Shown piece after piece: positions 17,804 to 27,523 of a stretch of DNA of 64,000 nt. The first letter of the stretch is position 1. Each line of letters begins with the position of its first letter. Origin of the DNA: Woeseiaceae bacterium (GTDB lineage Bacteria; Pseudomonadota; Gammaproteobacteria; Steroidobacterales; Woeseiaceae); the NCBI GenBank assembly GCA_028277185.1, contig JANQGQ010000002.1, positions 22,696 through 86,695 of the forward strand, read 5' to 3'. Under the pieces are notes generated by a model. That model made no database searches and was not told where the DNA came from. It worked only from the letters and a program-made list of their open reading frames with translations. The translations under genes and the position numbers were made by a program.

Positions 17804-19153
17804 TCAGCCTTCGAGGATCGCCAGCACCTCGGCCGTCTTCGCCTGCATCAGCGCGGTATCGCCCCGGCTTTCGACGTTTAGGCGCACGACGGGCTCAGTG
17901 TTCGATTTACGGACGTTGAACCGCCAGTCGTCGAACTCGAAGCTGTAGCCGTCGGTTTCGTCGACCGAGTTTGCCGATGCCGCGTACCGGGTATGCAGCG
18001 CGGCAAGCGTGGCATCTGCATCCTGCACCTGACGATTGATCTCCCCGCTTGCGGGAAACAAGGCCTGGCGCTCGCCGACGAGCTCCGACAGCGTCTTTCC
18101 CGTCGTCGACACGAGTTCGGCGACCAGCAGCCACGGGATCATGCCGCTGTCGGCGTAGGAGAAGTCCCGGAAGTAATGGTGAGCGCTCATCTCACCGCCG
18201 TAGAGGCCGTTGACGGCGCGCATGGTCTCCTTGATGAAAGAGTGACCGGACTTCGATTGCACGGCCTCACCGCCCGCTGAGGCAACGATATCGAGCGTAT
18301 TCCAGGTCAGGCGCGGATCGTGGACGATTTTCGCGCCCGCGTGCGATCCGAGCAGGCTCCCTGCGAGCAGGCCCACGATGTAGTAGCCCTCGATGAACCC
18401 GCCTTTCTCGTCGAACATAAAGCAGCGGTCGAAATCGCCGTCCCATGCAATACCGAAATCGGCTCCGCTTTCGAGGACGGCGTCCACGGTCGACTGACGG
18501 TTTTCCGGAAGCAGCGGGTTCGGAATGCCGTTCGGGAACGTCCCGTCCGGCTCGTGGTGAACCTTGACGAAACGAAACGGAAGCTGTGGTTCCAGACCGT
18601 CGACGGCAATTCCGGCGCAGCCGTTGCCGGCGTTGACGACGAGCTTCAAAGGCTTGAGACGCTCGCGATCGACGTAGCTCAGCATGTGCCCGACGTAGGC
18701 ATCGAACACGTCGACGTCGGTCCGCTTGCCGCCCTCGCCCATCGAGCGCTCATCCGCCTCGGCGAGTGTCCGGATCGTCTCGAGGCCCGTATCCGCGCTG
18801 ATCGGCTTGGCAGCCTCCCGAACCAGCTTGAGCCCGTTGTAGTCGGCCGGGTTGTGGCTTGCAGTCACCATGACGCCACCGTCGGCCTCGAGATGCATGA
18901 CCGCGAAATAGACCATCTCGGTCCCGCAGAGTCCGATGTCGAGTACCTCGACGCCGGCGTCCGTCAGGCCGCGGGCGACGGCGTCGGCGAACTCAGCACT
19001 CGACAGCCGCATATCGCGTCCGATCACGACGCGTTTCGCGCCGAGAAAAGCCGCCGTCGCATTCCCAATCCGGTAGCAGATGTCCGGGTTGAGCTGATTC
19101 GGGATCTGGCCGCGGATGTCGTAGGCCTTGAAGCTCTCGATCGTTATGGTCAT
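17804..19153 (-). CDS. manB: Phosphomannomutase (ManB/CpsG)
   Basis: A 449-aa alpha-D-phosphohexomutase converting mannose-6-phosphate to mannose-1-phosphate in the cytoplasm. The phosphoserine loop is TASHNP (Ser99), the metal loop DGDFDR (238-243), the sugar loop GGEMSAHH and the phosphate loop SNTEPVVRLNVE. Close similarity to E. coli CpsG over the whole length makes phosphomannomutase more likely than phosphoglucomutase. It lies 21 bp downstream of manC, giving the GDP-mannose pair. Last gene of the minus-strand sugar operon. Confidence 0.93.
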   Translation of the reverse strand: MTITIESFKAYDIRGQIPNQLNPDICYRIGNATAAFLGAKRVVIGRDMRLSSAEFADAVARGLTDAGVEVLDIGLCGTEMVYFAVMHLEADGGVMVTASHNPADYNGLKLVREAAKPISADTGLETIRTLAEADERSMGEGGKRTDVDVFDAYVGHMLSYVDRERLKPLKLVVNAGNGCAGIAVDGLEPQLPFRFVKVHHEPDGTFPNGIPNPLLPENRQSTVDAVLESGADFGIAWDGDFDRCFMFDEKGGFIEGYYIVGLLAGSLLGSHAGAKIVHDPRLTWNTLDIVASAGGEAVQSKSGHSFIKETMRAVNGLYGGEMSAHHYFRDFSYADSGMIPWLLVAELVSTTGKTLSELVGERQALFPASGEINRQVQDADATLAALHTRYAASANSVDETDGYSFEFDDWRFNVRKSNTEPVVRLNVESRGDTALMQAKTAEVLAILEG

Positions 19154-19174
19154 TGATGTACCGTTTCCGCCGTT

Positions 19175-20590
19175 TCAGGTATTCGTACCCTCGCGGCCGT
19201 AATTGTCCTCGAGGCGTACGATGTCGTCCTCGCCAAGATAATCGCCGCACTGAACCTCGATGATGTGCACGGGCTCGTCGTAGGGGTTTGCGATTCGATG
19301 CACGTCGCCGATTGCAATATAGGTCGATTCGTTGACGTTCAGATCGAACTCCTCGTCGTTGCGGGTGATGCGGGCTCTGCCCTTCACACAGACCCAGTGC
19401 TCGGATCGATGCGCGTGCTTCTGCAGCGACAGGACGGCGCCCGGCTTGACGATGAGACGCTTTACCTGGAAGTTGTCCTCACTGTCGATGCTGTCGTAGC
19501 TTCCCCACGGCCTGAATACTTCGCGGCCCAGCGAGACCTCCGGTCTGTCGCCGGCCTTGAGCCGATCCACGATGGCCTTGACGTCCTGAGAGTGCTCCCG
19601 GTCGGCGACGAGCACGGCATCCTTCGTCTCGACGATCACGGCGTTGCTCAGACCGACCGCCGCAACGAGACGGCTCTCCGCCTGTACGTAGGTCCCGCTG
19701 CAGTTGTGAACGTGCGCATCACCCTCGAGCGAGTTGCCGTCCGCGTCCTTGTCACGCACGTCGTGCAGCGCGGACCAGGAGCCAACGTCCGACCAACCGG
19801 CGTCCAGCGGTACCATCATCGTCGCCGCGGACTTTTCCATGACGGCGTAGTCTATCGAGTCAGACGGTGAGTTCAGGAAGGCTTCAGGCTCCGGCCGCAG
19901 GAAATCGCCGTCGACCGTCTTCGCCTCCATAGCCTGACGGCAGGCTGCAAGCATCAGCGGCGCGAACTCGCCGAGCTCGTTCAGATAGCAGTCGGCGCGA
20001 AAGAGGAACATCCCGCTGTTCCAGAAGTACTCTCCGGAGGCCACATAGCCTTCCGCCGTCTCGAGATCGGGCTTCTCGACGAAGCGGTCGACCGCGACGG
20101 GCGCCTCGCCGTTCGTCTCGGCCCGGATATAGCCGTAACCGGTTTCCGGAGCGGTCGGGACGATCCCGAAGGTCACGAGATTTCCAGCCTCCGCGGCAGC
20201 CGTTCCCGCGGCGACTGCGCGCCTGAAAGCCCCGACGTCCTGGATCACGTGGTCTGCCGGCATCACGAGCAGCAGGTCGTCGGGTGCCGCCGCGAGGGCG
20301 GCCAGAGCGACCGCGGGCGCCGTGTTGCGGCCCTGGGGTTCGAGAAGTATGGTCGCGCGCCGTTCGATGCGATGCATCTGTTCGGCAACCGTGAAGCGGT
20401 GGTTTTCGTTGCTGACGACGAGGCAGCGGTCCGTCGCGCCCGGCAGACCCGCGGCGCGAAGGGCCGTGGCTTCGAGCATCGTGCGCTCCCCGGCCAGCGG
20501 CAGCAGCTGCTTGGGATACATGGCGCGTGACGCGGGCCAGAGCCGCGTGCCGGACCCGCCGGACAGAACAACGGGAACGATCTGACTCAT
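19175..20590 (-). CDS. manC: Mannose-1-phosphate guanylyltransferase / mannose-6-phosphate isomerase (ManC/CpsB)
   Basis: A 471-aa bifunctional enzyme making GDP-mannose. The N-terminal nucleotidyltransferase domain has the signature GGSGTRLWPASR (residues 11-22) and FVEKPDLETA. The C-terminal cupin (about 350-465) has RPWGSYDSID, LQKHAHRSEHW and the metal histidines of a type II mannose-6-phosphate isomerase. AGGA lies seven bases before the ATG. With manB, gmd and rmd it forms a complete route from mannose-6-phosphate to GDP-deoxyhexose. Confidence 0.95.
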   Translation of the reverse strand: MSQIVPVVLSGGSGTRLWPASRAMYPKQLLPLAGERTMLEATALRAAGLPGATDRCLVVSNENHRFTVAEQMHRIERRATILLEPQGRNTAPAVALAALAAAPDDLLLVMPADHVIQDVGAFRRAVAAGTAAAEAGNLVTFGIVPTAPETGYGYIRAETNGEAPVAVDRFVEKPDLETAEGYVASGEYFWNSGMFLFRADCYLNELGEFAPLMLAACRQAMEAKTVDGDFLRPEPEAFLNSPSDSIDYAVMEKSAATMMVPLDAGWSDVGSWSALHDVRDKDADGNSLEGDAHVHNCSGTYVQAESRLVAAVGLSNAVIVETKDAVLVADREHSQDVKAIVDRLKAGDRPEVSLGREVFRPWGSYDSIDSEDNFQVKRLIVKPGAVLSLQKHAHRSEHWVCVKGRARITRNDEEFDLNVNESTYIAIGDVHRIANPYDEPVHIIEVQCGDYLGEDDIVRLEDNYGREGTNT

Positions 20591-20632
20591 GACAAATCCT
20601 GGCTCAAATGGGGACGAGATTCTAACGCGGTT

Positions 20633-21982
20633 CTAATCCGGTCGGTCCGTCCGTGACTGTCGACCGCGTCCGATCGCATAGTACATGAGGCCCAGCGTCT
20701 CGACGGTGTCAGGCTCGTACAGATTGCGACCGTCGAAGATAACCGGATCTGCAAGCGAGTCTTTGATGGTCGGGAAGTCGGGGCTGCGGAACTCCTGCCA
20801 CTCGGTCGCGATCGCCAGCACGTCGGCGCCCTCGAGCGCCGCATAGGCCGATTCGCACAGCGCCAGACGCGGTTCGTCGGGATACAGCCGGCGCGCTTCG
20901 TCCATGGCCTCGGGATCGTAGGCACGCACGCTGGCTCCCGCGTCCCACAATGCCTCCATCAGGACGCGGCTGGGCGCTTCGCGCATGTCGTCGGTCCGGG
21001 GCTTGAAGGACAGGCCCCACAGAGCGACGGTGCGCCCCTCGAGCCGGCCGTCGTAGTGCGAGTGAATTTTCTCGAACAGCCGGTGTTTCTGCCGATCGTT
21101 GACCGTCTCGACGGCCGAAAGAAGCGCCGCCTCGTACCCGGCCTGTTGCGCCGACTGCGCAAGCGCGCGGACGTCCTTTGGAAAGCAGGATCCGCCATAA
21201 CCCGTGCCCGGGTAGATGAAGTGGTAGCCGATTCGGGGGTCGGAGCCGATGCCGATACGAACCTTTTCGATATCGGCGTCGAAACGCTCCGCGAGATTTG
21301 CGAGCTCGTTCATGAAACTGATCTTCGTCGCCAGCATCGCATTTGCCGCATACTTGGTCAGCTCGGCGGAGCGCACGTCCATGCCGATCACACGATCGTG
21401 GTTGCGGTTGAACGGCTCGTACAGCGACTTCAACAGCTCCGTCGTGCGCGGATTATCGGTGCCGACGATGATCCGGTCGGGCTTCATGAAATCATCGATC
21501 GCGGCACCTTCCTTGAGAAACTCGGGGTTCGAGACGACGTCGAACTCGACAGCCTTGCCGCGAGCATCGAGGGCCGACTGAATCTCCGCCTTCACCTTGT
21601 CGGCGGTGCCAACCGGTACCGTCGATTTGTCGACGACGATGCGGTATTCCTCGATGTGCTCGCCGATGGACCGGGCCACCGCAAGGACGTGCTTGAGATC
21701 CGCCGAGCCGTCTTCGTCCGGCGGGGTGCCGACGGCGATGAACTGGAACAGGCCGTGCGCGACGCCCTTCGCGACGTCGGTCGTAAACTCCAGACGGCCC
21801 GCCTCCATATTGCGCTCGATGTAGGCGTCGAGGCCCGGCTCGTAGATCGGCACCTCGCCGGCGTTCAGCCGCGCGATCTTGGCCTCGTCGATATCGACGC
21901 AAACGACATGGTTACCCGTTTCCGCCATGCAGGCCCCGGTGACGAGGCCCACGTAGCCGGAGCCGAAAATGGTAAGGCGCAT
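20633..21982 (-). CDS. ugd: UDP-glucose 6-dehydrogenase
   Basis: A 449-aa NAD-dependent enzyme making UDP-glucuronate. It has the N-terminal NAD motif GSGYVG (7-12), the [14 protein letters not shown] block (152-165) and the catalytic Cys266 in [10 protein letters not shown]. The C-terminal UDP-binding domain begins near residue 310 ([15 protein letters not shown]). The NPEFLKEG and DRIIVG blocks point to Ugd rather than GDP-mannose dehydrogenase. UDP-glucuronate can also feed the epimerase at 34668. It is 55 bp downstream of rmd and 42 bp before manC. Confidence 0.93.
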   Translation of the reverse strand: MRLTIFGSGYVGLVTGACMAETGNHVVCVDIDEAKIARLNAGEVPIYEPGLDAYIERNMEAGRLEFTTDVAKGVAHGLFQFIAVGTPPDEDGSADLKHVLAVARSIGEHIEEYRIVVDKSTVPVGTADKVKAEIQSALDARGKAVEFDVVSNPEFLKEGAAIDDFMKPDRIIVGTDNPRTTELLKSLYEPFNRNHDRVIGMDVRSAELTKYAANAMLATKISFMNELANLAERFDADIEKVRIGIGSDPRIGYHFIYPGTGYGGSCFPKDVRALAQSAQQAGYEAALLSAVETVNDRQKHRLFEKIHSHYDGRLEGRTVALWGLSFKPRTDDMREAPSRVLMEALWDAGASVRAYDPEAMDEARRLYPDEPRLALCESAYAALEGADVLAIATEWQEFRSPDFPTIKDSLADPVIFDGRNLYEPDTVETLGLMYYAIGRGRQSRTDRPD

Positions 21983-22037
21983 CGGAAATCCCCGAGTGAA
22001 TACTGGCGCGGATTATACGGAAAACGTTCCGGGCAGG

Positions 22038-22937
22038 TTAGCCGGCAGACAGCATATCGCGGAGACTCTGCTCGAGGCTGTACCGGGGCGTCCATCCGGT
22101 CACCCGCCTGAGACGTGCCGGATCGCCGATGAGGACCGACGTATCGTCGCCCGACACCGAACCCTCGGCAAAACGGATCTCCCGTTCGAGCCCGGCGATC
22201 GTGAGGGCCGTCTCAACCACCTGCCGAATCGATTGCCCCGTGCCCGTGCAGACGTTGAACACCCGCCGCGGCAGGTCGGGCATTTCGAGCAGCCCGACGT
22301 ACGCCGCAACGACGTCGCGCACGTCGATGAAGTCCCGCACGCTGTCGCGGCCGAGCATTTCGATGGGGCCAGGCTCGGTTCGTGCGCGGGCGACACGCTC
22401 GAGAATCGCGGGTATTGCCAATCCCGGCTGCATGCCTGGGCCGATGTGGTTGAACGGCCGCGCTGTAAGGATGTCCAGGCGTTTCGAATACACGCTGGCG
22501 AGTTGCTCGCACAGATACTTCGAGAGGCCGTAGAGCCCCTGCGGTTCGAGCGTTTCGTCCTCTCCATGCGGCCGCGGCCCGGGTCGATAGACCAGGGCAG
22601 AGCTTGCAAGCAGGAACCGGCCGGCCTCGAGATGTTCGAGCAATGTCAGCATCATCGACGCGTTCGCGAGCGCAGAGTCCGAGTTTCTGAATGCGCCGGG
22701 CACGGTATTGCCCGCGAGATGCACGACGCCGGACCATGCCGTCGCAAGCCCATCGAGGGACGCCGCGGCCAGCAGATCGGCCCGGTACCAGTCGGCTGCC
22801 TTTGGAAAATCCTCCGGGCGCGATTCCTGACCGAGCCCGGTCACGTCGTAGTTGCGGGCCAGCAGTTCGTCCACCATGAAGCGGCCCACGAAGCCGGCGG
22901 CCCCGGTGACGAGCACTCTCGGCGGCGCGCCGGCCAT
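22038..22937 (-). CDS. rmd: GDP-6-deoxy-D-mannose reductase (Rmd-like SDR epimerase)
   Basis: A 299-aa short-chain dehydrogenase. It has the NAD(P) motif TGAAGFVG (11-18), catalytic Tyr136/Lys140 (YGLSK), and RPFNHIGPGMQ, typical of the reductases that act after GDP-mannose 4,6-dehydratase. It starts nine bp after the gmd stop, so it should reduce the 4-keto product to GDP-D-rhamnose. A related outcome such as GDP-6-deoxytalose cannot be excluded. The context makes the call strong. Confidence 0.83.
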   Translation of the reverse strand: MAGAPPRVLVTGAAGFVGRFMVDELLARNYDVTGLGQESRPEDFPKAADWYRADLLAAASLDGLATAWSGVVHLAGNTVPGAFRNSDSALANASMMLTLLEHLEAGRFLLASSALVYRPGPRPHGEDETLEPQGLYGLSKYLCEQLASVYSKRLDILTARPFNHIGPGMQPGLAIPAILERVARARTEPGPIEMLGRDSVRDFIDVRDVVAAYVGLLEMPDLPRRVFNVCTGTGQSIRQVVETALTIAGLEREIRFAEGSVSGDDTSVLIGDPARLRRVTGWTPRYSLEQSLRDMLSAG

Positions 22938-22946
22938 CGGGCTGGC

Positions 22947-23957
22947 TCAGCTCCCGGCTCTGGCGAGCCGCGCCTCGTGCTTCAGATCGTGCTCGACCAT
23001 CATTTTTGCCAGCGAACGAATGTCGTGCTGCGGCTGCCAACCAAGAGAGTCGCGGGCCTTCGTCGCGTCCCCCAGAAGATAGTCGACCTCTGCGGGCCGA
23101 TAGAAGCGCGGATCGGTGTCGACGTAACGCTCCCAGTCGAGGTCGAGGTGATCGAAGACGATCGACAGGAAGTCGCGGATAGAGATGCTCTCGCCGGTTG
23201 CGATGACGAAGTCGTCGGGTTCCTCGTGCTGCAGCATACGCCACATGGCCTCGACGTAGTCGCCCGCAAAACCCCAGTCGCGCCTCGCGTCCAGATTACC
23301 CAGCGTGAGCTTTTCCTGCAGCCCGAGCTTGATGCGCGCCGCGGCCTTGGTGATCTTCTTCGTGACAAAGGTCTCGCCCCGGCGCGGGCTCTCGTGGTTG
23401 AACAGAATGCCGTTGGCCGCGAACAGGCCGTAGCTCTCGCGGTAGTTGACGACCTGGTAGTGCGCATAGACTTTGGCACAGGCGTAAGGGCTGCGCGGCT
23501 CGAAGCGTGTTTGCTCGTTCTGCGGCGGTTTCGCCGATCCGAACATCTCACTCGACCCCGCCTGATAGAAGCGTATCGGCTTCGAGCCGTGTTCCATCGC
23601 GGAGCGAATTGCTTCCAGAAGCCGAATCACGGCTGTACCGGTCACGTCGACGGTGTACTCGGGCTGGTCGAAGCTAACGCGGACGTGACTTTGGGCGCCC
23701 AGGTTGTAAATCTCGTCCGGCTGAGTCCGGTCGATCAGGTGGCGCAGCGAATTGGCGTCGGCGAGGTCGCCGTGATGAATGTGGAAGCGGTCGGCGAGCG
23801 ACTCGTCGCCGATGAGATGGTCGATTCGGGAAGTATTGGGCCCCGATGCCCGGCGCACGACGCCGTGAACGGCGTAGTTCTTCCCCAGCAACAGCTCGGC
23901 GAGGTAGCTACCGTCCTGACCGGTGATGCCGGTTATGAGTGCGGATTTAGCCTGCAT
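22947..23957 (-). CDS. gmd: GDP-mannose 4,6-dehydratase
   Basis: A 336-aa extended SDR enzyme that converts GDP-mannose to GDP-4-keto-6-deoxymannose. It opens with [16 protein letters not shown] (NADP motif, G10/G13/G16). The active-site set is Ser135 and Glu137 in AGSSEMFG and Tyr158/Lys162 in [21 protein letters not shown] and [10 protein letters not shown] are GMD signatures. It is followed by rmd and preceded by an acyltransferase gene 20 bp away. Confidence 0.96.
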   Translation of the reverse strand: MQAKSALITGITGQDGSYLAELLLGKNYAVHGVVRRASGPNTSRIDHLIGDESLADRFHIHHGDLADANSLRHLIDRTQPDEIYNLGAQSHVRVSFDQPEYTVDVTGTAVIRLLEAIRSAMEHGSKPIRFYQAGSSEMFGSAKPPQNEQTRFEPRSPYACAKVYAHYQVVNYRESYGLFAANGILFNHESPRRGETFVTKKITKAAARIKLGLQEKLTLGNLDARRDWGFAGDYVEAMWRMLQHEEPDDFVIATGESISIRDFLSIVFDHLDLDWERYVDTDPRFYRPAEVDYLLGDATKARDSLGWQPQHDIRSLAKMMVEHDLKHEARLARAGS

Positions 23958-23977
23958 TCGCGCATTCTGGCCGGCAG

Positions 23978-24568
23978 CTACCCGGACGATCGGAGTTCGG
24001 CCAGATACTCCCGCTCGAGACGAAGCAATCCTCGCGAGCGGTCTTTTCTCTTTTTGGCCGGACAGCCCGAGTAAACGCCCCAGGCTTCGAGGTCATAGTT
24101 GACGAGAGACAGCGCGCCGACGGAGCAGCCGTCGGCCAACGTCGCACCGGGAAGAATCACGCTGCCGGACCCGACTATCACATGGCGCCCCAGTGTGACC
24201 TTGCCCCTCGCTCCGCCGGTGTATTTGGCCGGCACCGTCGGATTCGTCAGGTGCTCCCCGCCGTAGTCATCGGACCGGGTATAGATTTTGACGCCCTGCG
24301 AAAGGCCGCTGAAGTCATGCATCTCGATGCCCTCGCCGCCCGAAAGGAGACAGTAGGCGCCTATGTGCACGTTCGAGCCGATGACTATGGGCGCCTCGCT
24401 GGCAACGATCGTGCAGTACCCGTCGATCCTGACGTTGTTGCCGATAGTCACGTTAGCCGTACCGATTACCGTGCAATTCCTCGCAATAGCGACTCCGTTG
24501 CCCAGCGCAGCGAAGCCCTCGGCACGGAGCTCGGACTCGTTAAGATATCCAGGGTCAAGCTTGCTCAT
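23978..24568 (-). CDS. Left-handed beta-helix acyltransferase (sugar O-acetyltransferase)
   Basis: A 196-aa protein with hexapeptide repeats from about residue 40 to 165 ([49 protein letters not shown]). It is of the CapG/WcaF/WcaB type that transfers acetyl groups from acetyl-CoA to sugars. No membrane segment is present, so it is cytoplasmic. Its place next to gmd suggests it decorates the repeat unit or a nucleotide sugar. The exact acceptor is not visible. Confidence 0.82.
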   Translation of the reverse strand: MSKLDPGYLNESELRAEGFAALGNGVAIARNCTVIGTANVTIGNNVRIDGYCTIVASEAPIVIGSNVHIGAYCLLSGGEGIEMHDFSGLSQGVKIYTRSDDYGGEHLTNPTVPAKYTGGARGKVTLGRHVIVGSGSVILPGATLADGCSVGALSLVNYDLEAWGVYSGCPAKKRKDRSRGLLRLEREYLAELRSSG

Positions 24569-24609
24569 CGTAATCCGAACGAGCGGCTAAAGGGCTGAAC
24601 ATACGCAAA

Positions 24610-25245
24610 TCACTCACTGCCCCTAAACGGTGGCATCGTCGTATAACCCTCCATATTGACGCCGGAAGGCCGAAGAATCTGCCAGACAGTCAGCGCGATG
24701 ATTCTGAGGTCAAGCAGCAGCGACTGATTGTCGACATACCAGACATCGAGGTCAAACTTCTCTTCCCAACTCAAAGAGTTTCTTCCACGCACCTGCGCCC
24801 AGCCCGTCAGGCCGGGCTTCACTTCGTGTCTCCGCGCCTGTGTCGAATTGTAGAGCGGCAAGTACTCCATGAGCAGCGGTCTCGGCCCAACCAGACTCAT
24901 TTCGCCGCGGAGAACGTTGAGCAATTCAGGCAATTCATCGAGGCTGTAGCGCCGCAATACAGAGCCAACTCGTCCAAGTCGCTTCGATTCCGGCAGCAGT
25001 TCCCCCGACTCGTCGCGCGCATCGGACATAGTACGGAATTTGTACATGGTAAACGGCTCGGCGTGCAGCCCCGGGCGGCGCTGTCTGAAGAATACCGGAC
25101 GCCCAAGGTTGACGAGGACCGTTAGCGCGACAAGGCCCATGAGCGGCAGTGCGAGGCCCGCCGCGAGCAACACCACCGAGACGTCGAAGATTCGCTTCAT
25201 GAGCGTACGCAACGCTCTATCTCCCCGACGATCTTCCTGTGTCAC
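24610..25245 (-). CDS. Initiating sugar phosphate transferase (PglC/WcaJ-C type)
   Basis: A 211-aa monotopic phosphoglycosyl transferase. It has an N-terminal reentrant helix (KRIFDVSVVLLAAGLALPL), then YKFRTM, RYSLDELPELLNVL, GPRP and KPGLTGWAQV. It lacks the long N-terminal membrane domain of the other transferase in the window (15144-16538). It would place the first sugar phosphate on undecaprenyl phosphate. The start is a GTG at 25245; an in-frame ATG at 25200 is an alternative and neither has a strong ribosome site. It follows the WbpM-like gene by 24 bp. Confidence 0.9.
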   Translation of the reverse strand: MTQEDRRGDRALRTLMKRIFDVSVVLLAAGLALPLMGLVALTVLVNLGRPVFFRQRRPGLHAEPFTMYKFRTMSDARDESGELLPESKRLGRVGSVLRRYSLDELPELLNVLRGEMSLVGPRPLLMEYLPLYNSTQARRHEVKPGLTGWAQVRGRNSLSWEEKFDLDVWYVDNQSLLLDLRIIALTVWQILRPSGVNMEGYTTMPPFRGSE

Positions 25246-25269
25246 ACAGGATTTCCAACGTGATTCCTG

Positions 25270-27237
25270 CTAGCCCGAGCCCGGAAACTCGATAACACGG
25301 TCGTCGGTTTCGCTCGATGCGGCGGCAACGAACTGCTTACGTCTCCAGACATGATCCTCAATTGACTCGCCCGGCGCATACTCCTTAACTGCCGACATGA
25401 GCAGAGCCTTCGCTCGTTCGCAGTCGAGATCACGAGAAGCTGCCTGCAATTCATCGATGAGCCGGCTGAGTTCTTTTTTGGGAATAAACTCTTCGTCGGC
25501 CCTGAGTATCCGTGGATGCTCGGTTCCGCTCACGTTACTGCCGATCAGCAATTCCTCGTAGAGCTTCTCGGCGGGCCTGAGGCCAACGAACTCGATTTCT
25601 ATATCACCTTCGGGATTGTCCTCGTTTTTGACCGTCATGCCCATCAGGTTGATCATCCGAACGGCAAGGTCGTAGATTTTGACCGGCTTACCCATATCCA
25701 GTACGAACACGTCGCCACCCTCAGCCATGGATCCCGCTTGAATGACGAGTTGCGCGGCTTCGGGAATGGTCATGAAATAGCGGATGATGTCTCGATGGGT
25801 AACTGTTACGGGCCCGCCATTGAGGATCTGCTGCTTGAACAGCGGTACGACCGAGCCAGATGAAGCAAGGACGTTGCCGAAGCGCACCATACTGAAAGTG
25901 GTCGGCGCGTCTTCATTGAATGCCTGGAGGATCAACTCCGCCATTCGCTTAGTGGCGCCCATGACGTTGGTGGGATTCACAGCTTTGTCCGTGGATATCA
26001 AGACAAACGACTTGACGCCGGAATCCCTTGCGGCTCGCGCAACGTGCAGCGTTCCCAGCACGTTGTTGTGTATCCCTTCGAAAAGATTGTGCTCAACGAT
26101 CGGCACGTGCTTGTACGCAGCAGCGTGAAAAACGGTGCTTACCTTGAACGCAGACAGGGCTTCCCGAATGCGGTCTTCGTGGTGAACCGAACCCAGCAAC
26201 GGCACGACTTCGACGCTCACGTCGAGCGTCTTCTTAAGTTCCTTGAGTTCCCGATCGATGGCATACAGGGAAGGTTCGCTGAGTTCCAGGATGACCAGAC
26301 AATGAGGTTTCAGAGCCAGAATCTGGCGGCACAGCTCCGAGCCAATAGAGCCACCCGCGCCGGTGACCAGTACGGATTTCCCTGTAATTGATTTCTGTAG
26401 CAGGTGCTCGTTCGGCGGCACCGAATCCCGACCGAGCAAGTCTTTGACATCTACGTCCCTGATCTCGTCGACCTTCGCTTTGCCGCTGACTATGTCGTCG
26501 ATATCGGGAATCGTCTGGACATGGACAGGGTACTCGGACAAGTACTCGAGGACCTGGCGGCGGCGGCGGCGACTCGCGCTGGGCATCGCCAACAGTATTC
26601 GAGTGATGTTGAACTTCCGGATGAGCACCGGGAGCATTCTCGGGGAATAGACAGCTACTCCCTGCACCCTGGTTTCGTGTAACGCGGCATCGTCGTCGAC
26701 AACGGCGGCGGGCAAGTACGATTCGTTCGCTATCAGACTCGGAATCAGCTGAGCAGCAGCGGTGCCCGCACCATAGATGAGGACATTCTCTCTGCTGCCG
26801 TTGCCTCGCTGCCCCCGGAGAAACACGCGCGTCAAGTACCGGATCCCGCACAGATAGATCAGCGAAAACGCGAAGCAGGAGAATGCCCAGCGCGTCGCCA
26901 CGGCCGCCGGCAGGAGCGGCAACGCAGACAAAAACCCGATTAAGGCTGCCACTGATGCGACCTTGACGCCGACCACCAGCAGATCCAGGCCAACGTAGCG
27001 AATAACTGATTTGTAAAGCCCGATAGACCACATCGCCAGAACAGACACTGCTACGAAAACGAGCGTAGTCAGCAAAAACGAGGTCATCGGTGTGCCGCTC
27101 GCACCTGTCAGCCAGAAGGACAAGCCAGCGCTTAACGTGAGTCCAAAAAGGTCGGCGGTAATGGCCAAGGTCGACTTGGCCGCCCGCGGCAGGTAGATCA
27201 GCTGTTCACGAATTCGGTCGTTGAACCATGCAGCCAC
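25270..27237 (-). CDS. UDP-N-acetylglucosamine/nucleotide-sugar 4,6-dehydratase (WbpM/CapD type)
   Basis: A 655-aa inner-membrane enzyme. It has four N-terminal membrane helices (about 22-135), a first Rossmann-like domain (NVLIYGAGTA, 151-160) and a catalytic SDR domain from residue 288 with TGAGGSIGSE (292-301). The active site is of the S-M-K type: Ser in LISTDKAVNP, then VMGATK with Met in the usual Tyr position, as in Pseudomonas WbpM. The likely product is UDP-4-keto-6-deoxy-GlcNAc for quinovosamine or related amino sugars. A 286-bp non-coding gap with paired repeats lies upstream. Confidence 0.9.
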   Translation of the reverse strand: MAAWFNDRIREQLIYLPRAAKSTLAITADLFGLTLSAGLSFWLTGASGTPMTSFLLTTLVFVAVSVLAMWSIGLYKSVIRYVGLDLLVVGVKVASVAALIGFLSALPLLPAAVATRWAFSCFAFSLIYLCGIRYLTRVFLRGQRGNGSRENVLIYGAGTAAAQLIPSLIANESYLPAAVVDDDAALHETRVQGVAVYSPRMLPVLIRKFNITRILLAMPSASRRRRRQVLEYLSEYPVHVQTIPDIDDIVSGKAKVDEIRDVDVKDLLGRDSVPPNEHLLQKSITGKSVLVTGAGGSIGSELCRQILALKPHCLVILELSEPSLYAIDRELKELKKTLDVSVEVVPLLGSVHHEDRIREALSAFKVSTVFHAAAYKHVPIVEHNLFEGIHNNVLGTLHVARAARDSGVKSFVLISTDKAVNPTNVMGATKRMAELILQAFNEDAPTTFSMVRFGNVLASSGSVVPLFKQQILNGGPVTVTHRDIIRYFMTIPEAAQLVIQAGSMAEGGDVFVLDMGKPVKIYDLAVRMINLMGMTVKNEDNPEGDIEIEFVGLRPAEKLYEELLIGSNVSGTEHPRILRADEEFIPKKELSRLIDELQAASRDLDCERAKALLMSAVKEYAPGESIEDHVWRRKQFVAAASSETDDRVIEFPGSG

Positions 27238-27259
27238 AACTACCCCCTATGTCACAGAA

Positions 27260-27298
27260 GTCCGTCTTGCGGACGAAAACCGGACCGTCGGTCCGCAA
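27260..27298 (-). promoter_or_regulatory. Paired repeats in the leader of the WbpM-like gene
   Basis: Within the 286-bp gap 27238-27523. TTGCGGAC (27267-27274) pairs perfectly with GTCCGCAA (27291-27298). Each arm can instead join a local hairpin: GTCCG/CGGAC (27260-27264 with 27270-27274) or CGGACC/GGTCCG (27281-27286 with 27290-27295). The rest of the gap is AT-rich (27300-27400) and probably holds the promoter. No gene is seen in it. Confidence 0.4.
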
Positions 27299-27523
27299 AG
27301 TTACGGATATGATACGTTATATTTACCATATTTAGGATATCGCTACCCGATAAACCTTGTTTTGAATTTGTCGAAACTTGTGTTTGATAAACGCGCATGA
27401 GCGACATGCGATGACAACGGCTTCAGCTTGCAAATCGCAAGAAGAACTCCGGCGACGCCACGTCACCGACGGCCAGAACACCCAAGATGCGCTGTCATTT
27501 CCCGCGGTTTCTCCCCAAGTCGT

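Noticed and set aside
21969..24074. Plus-strand 701-aa open frame
   Set aside because: Antisense to rmd, gmd and part of the acyltransferase gene, all of which have clear active sites.
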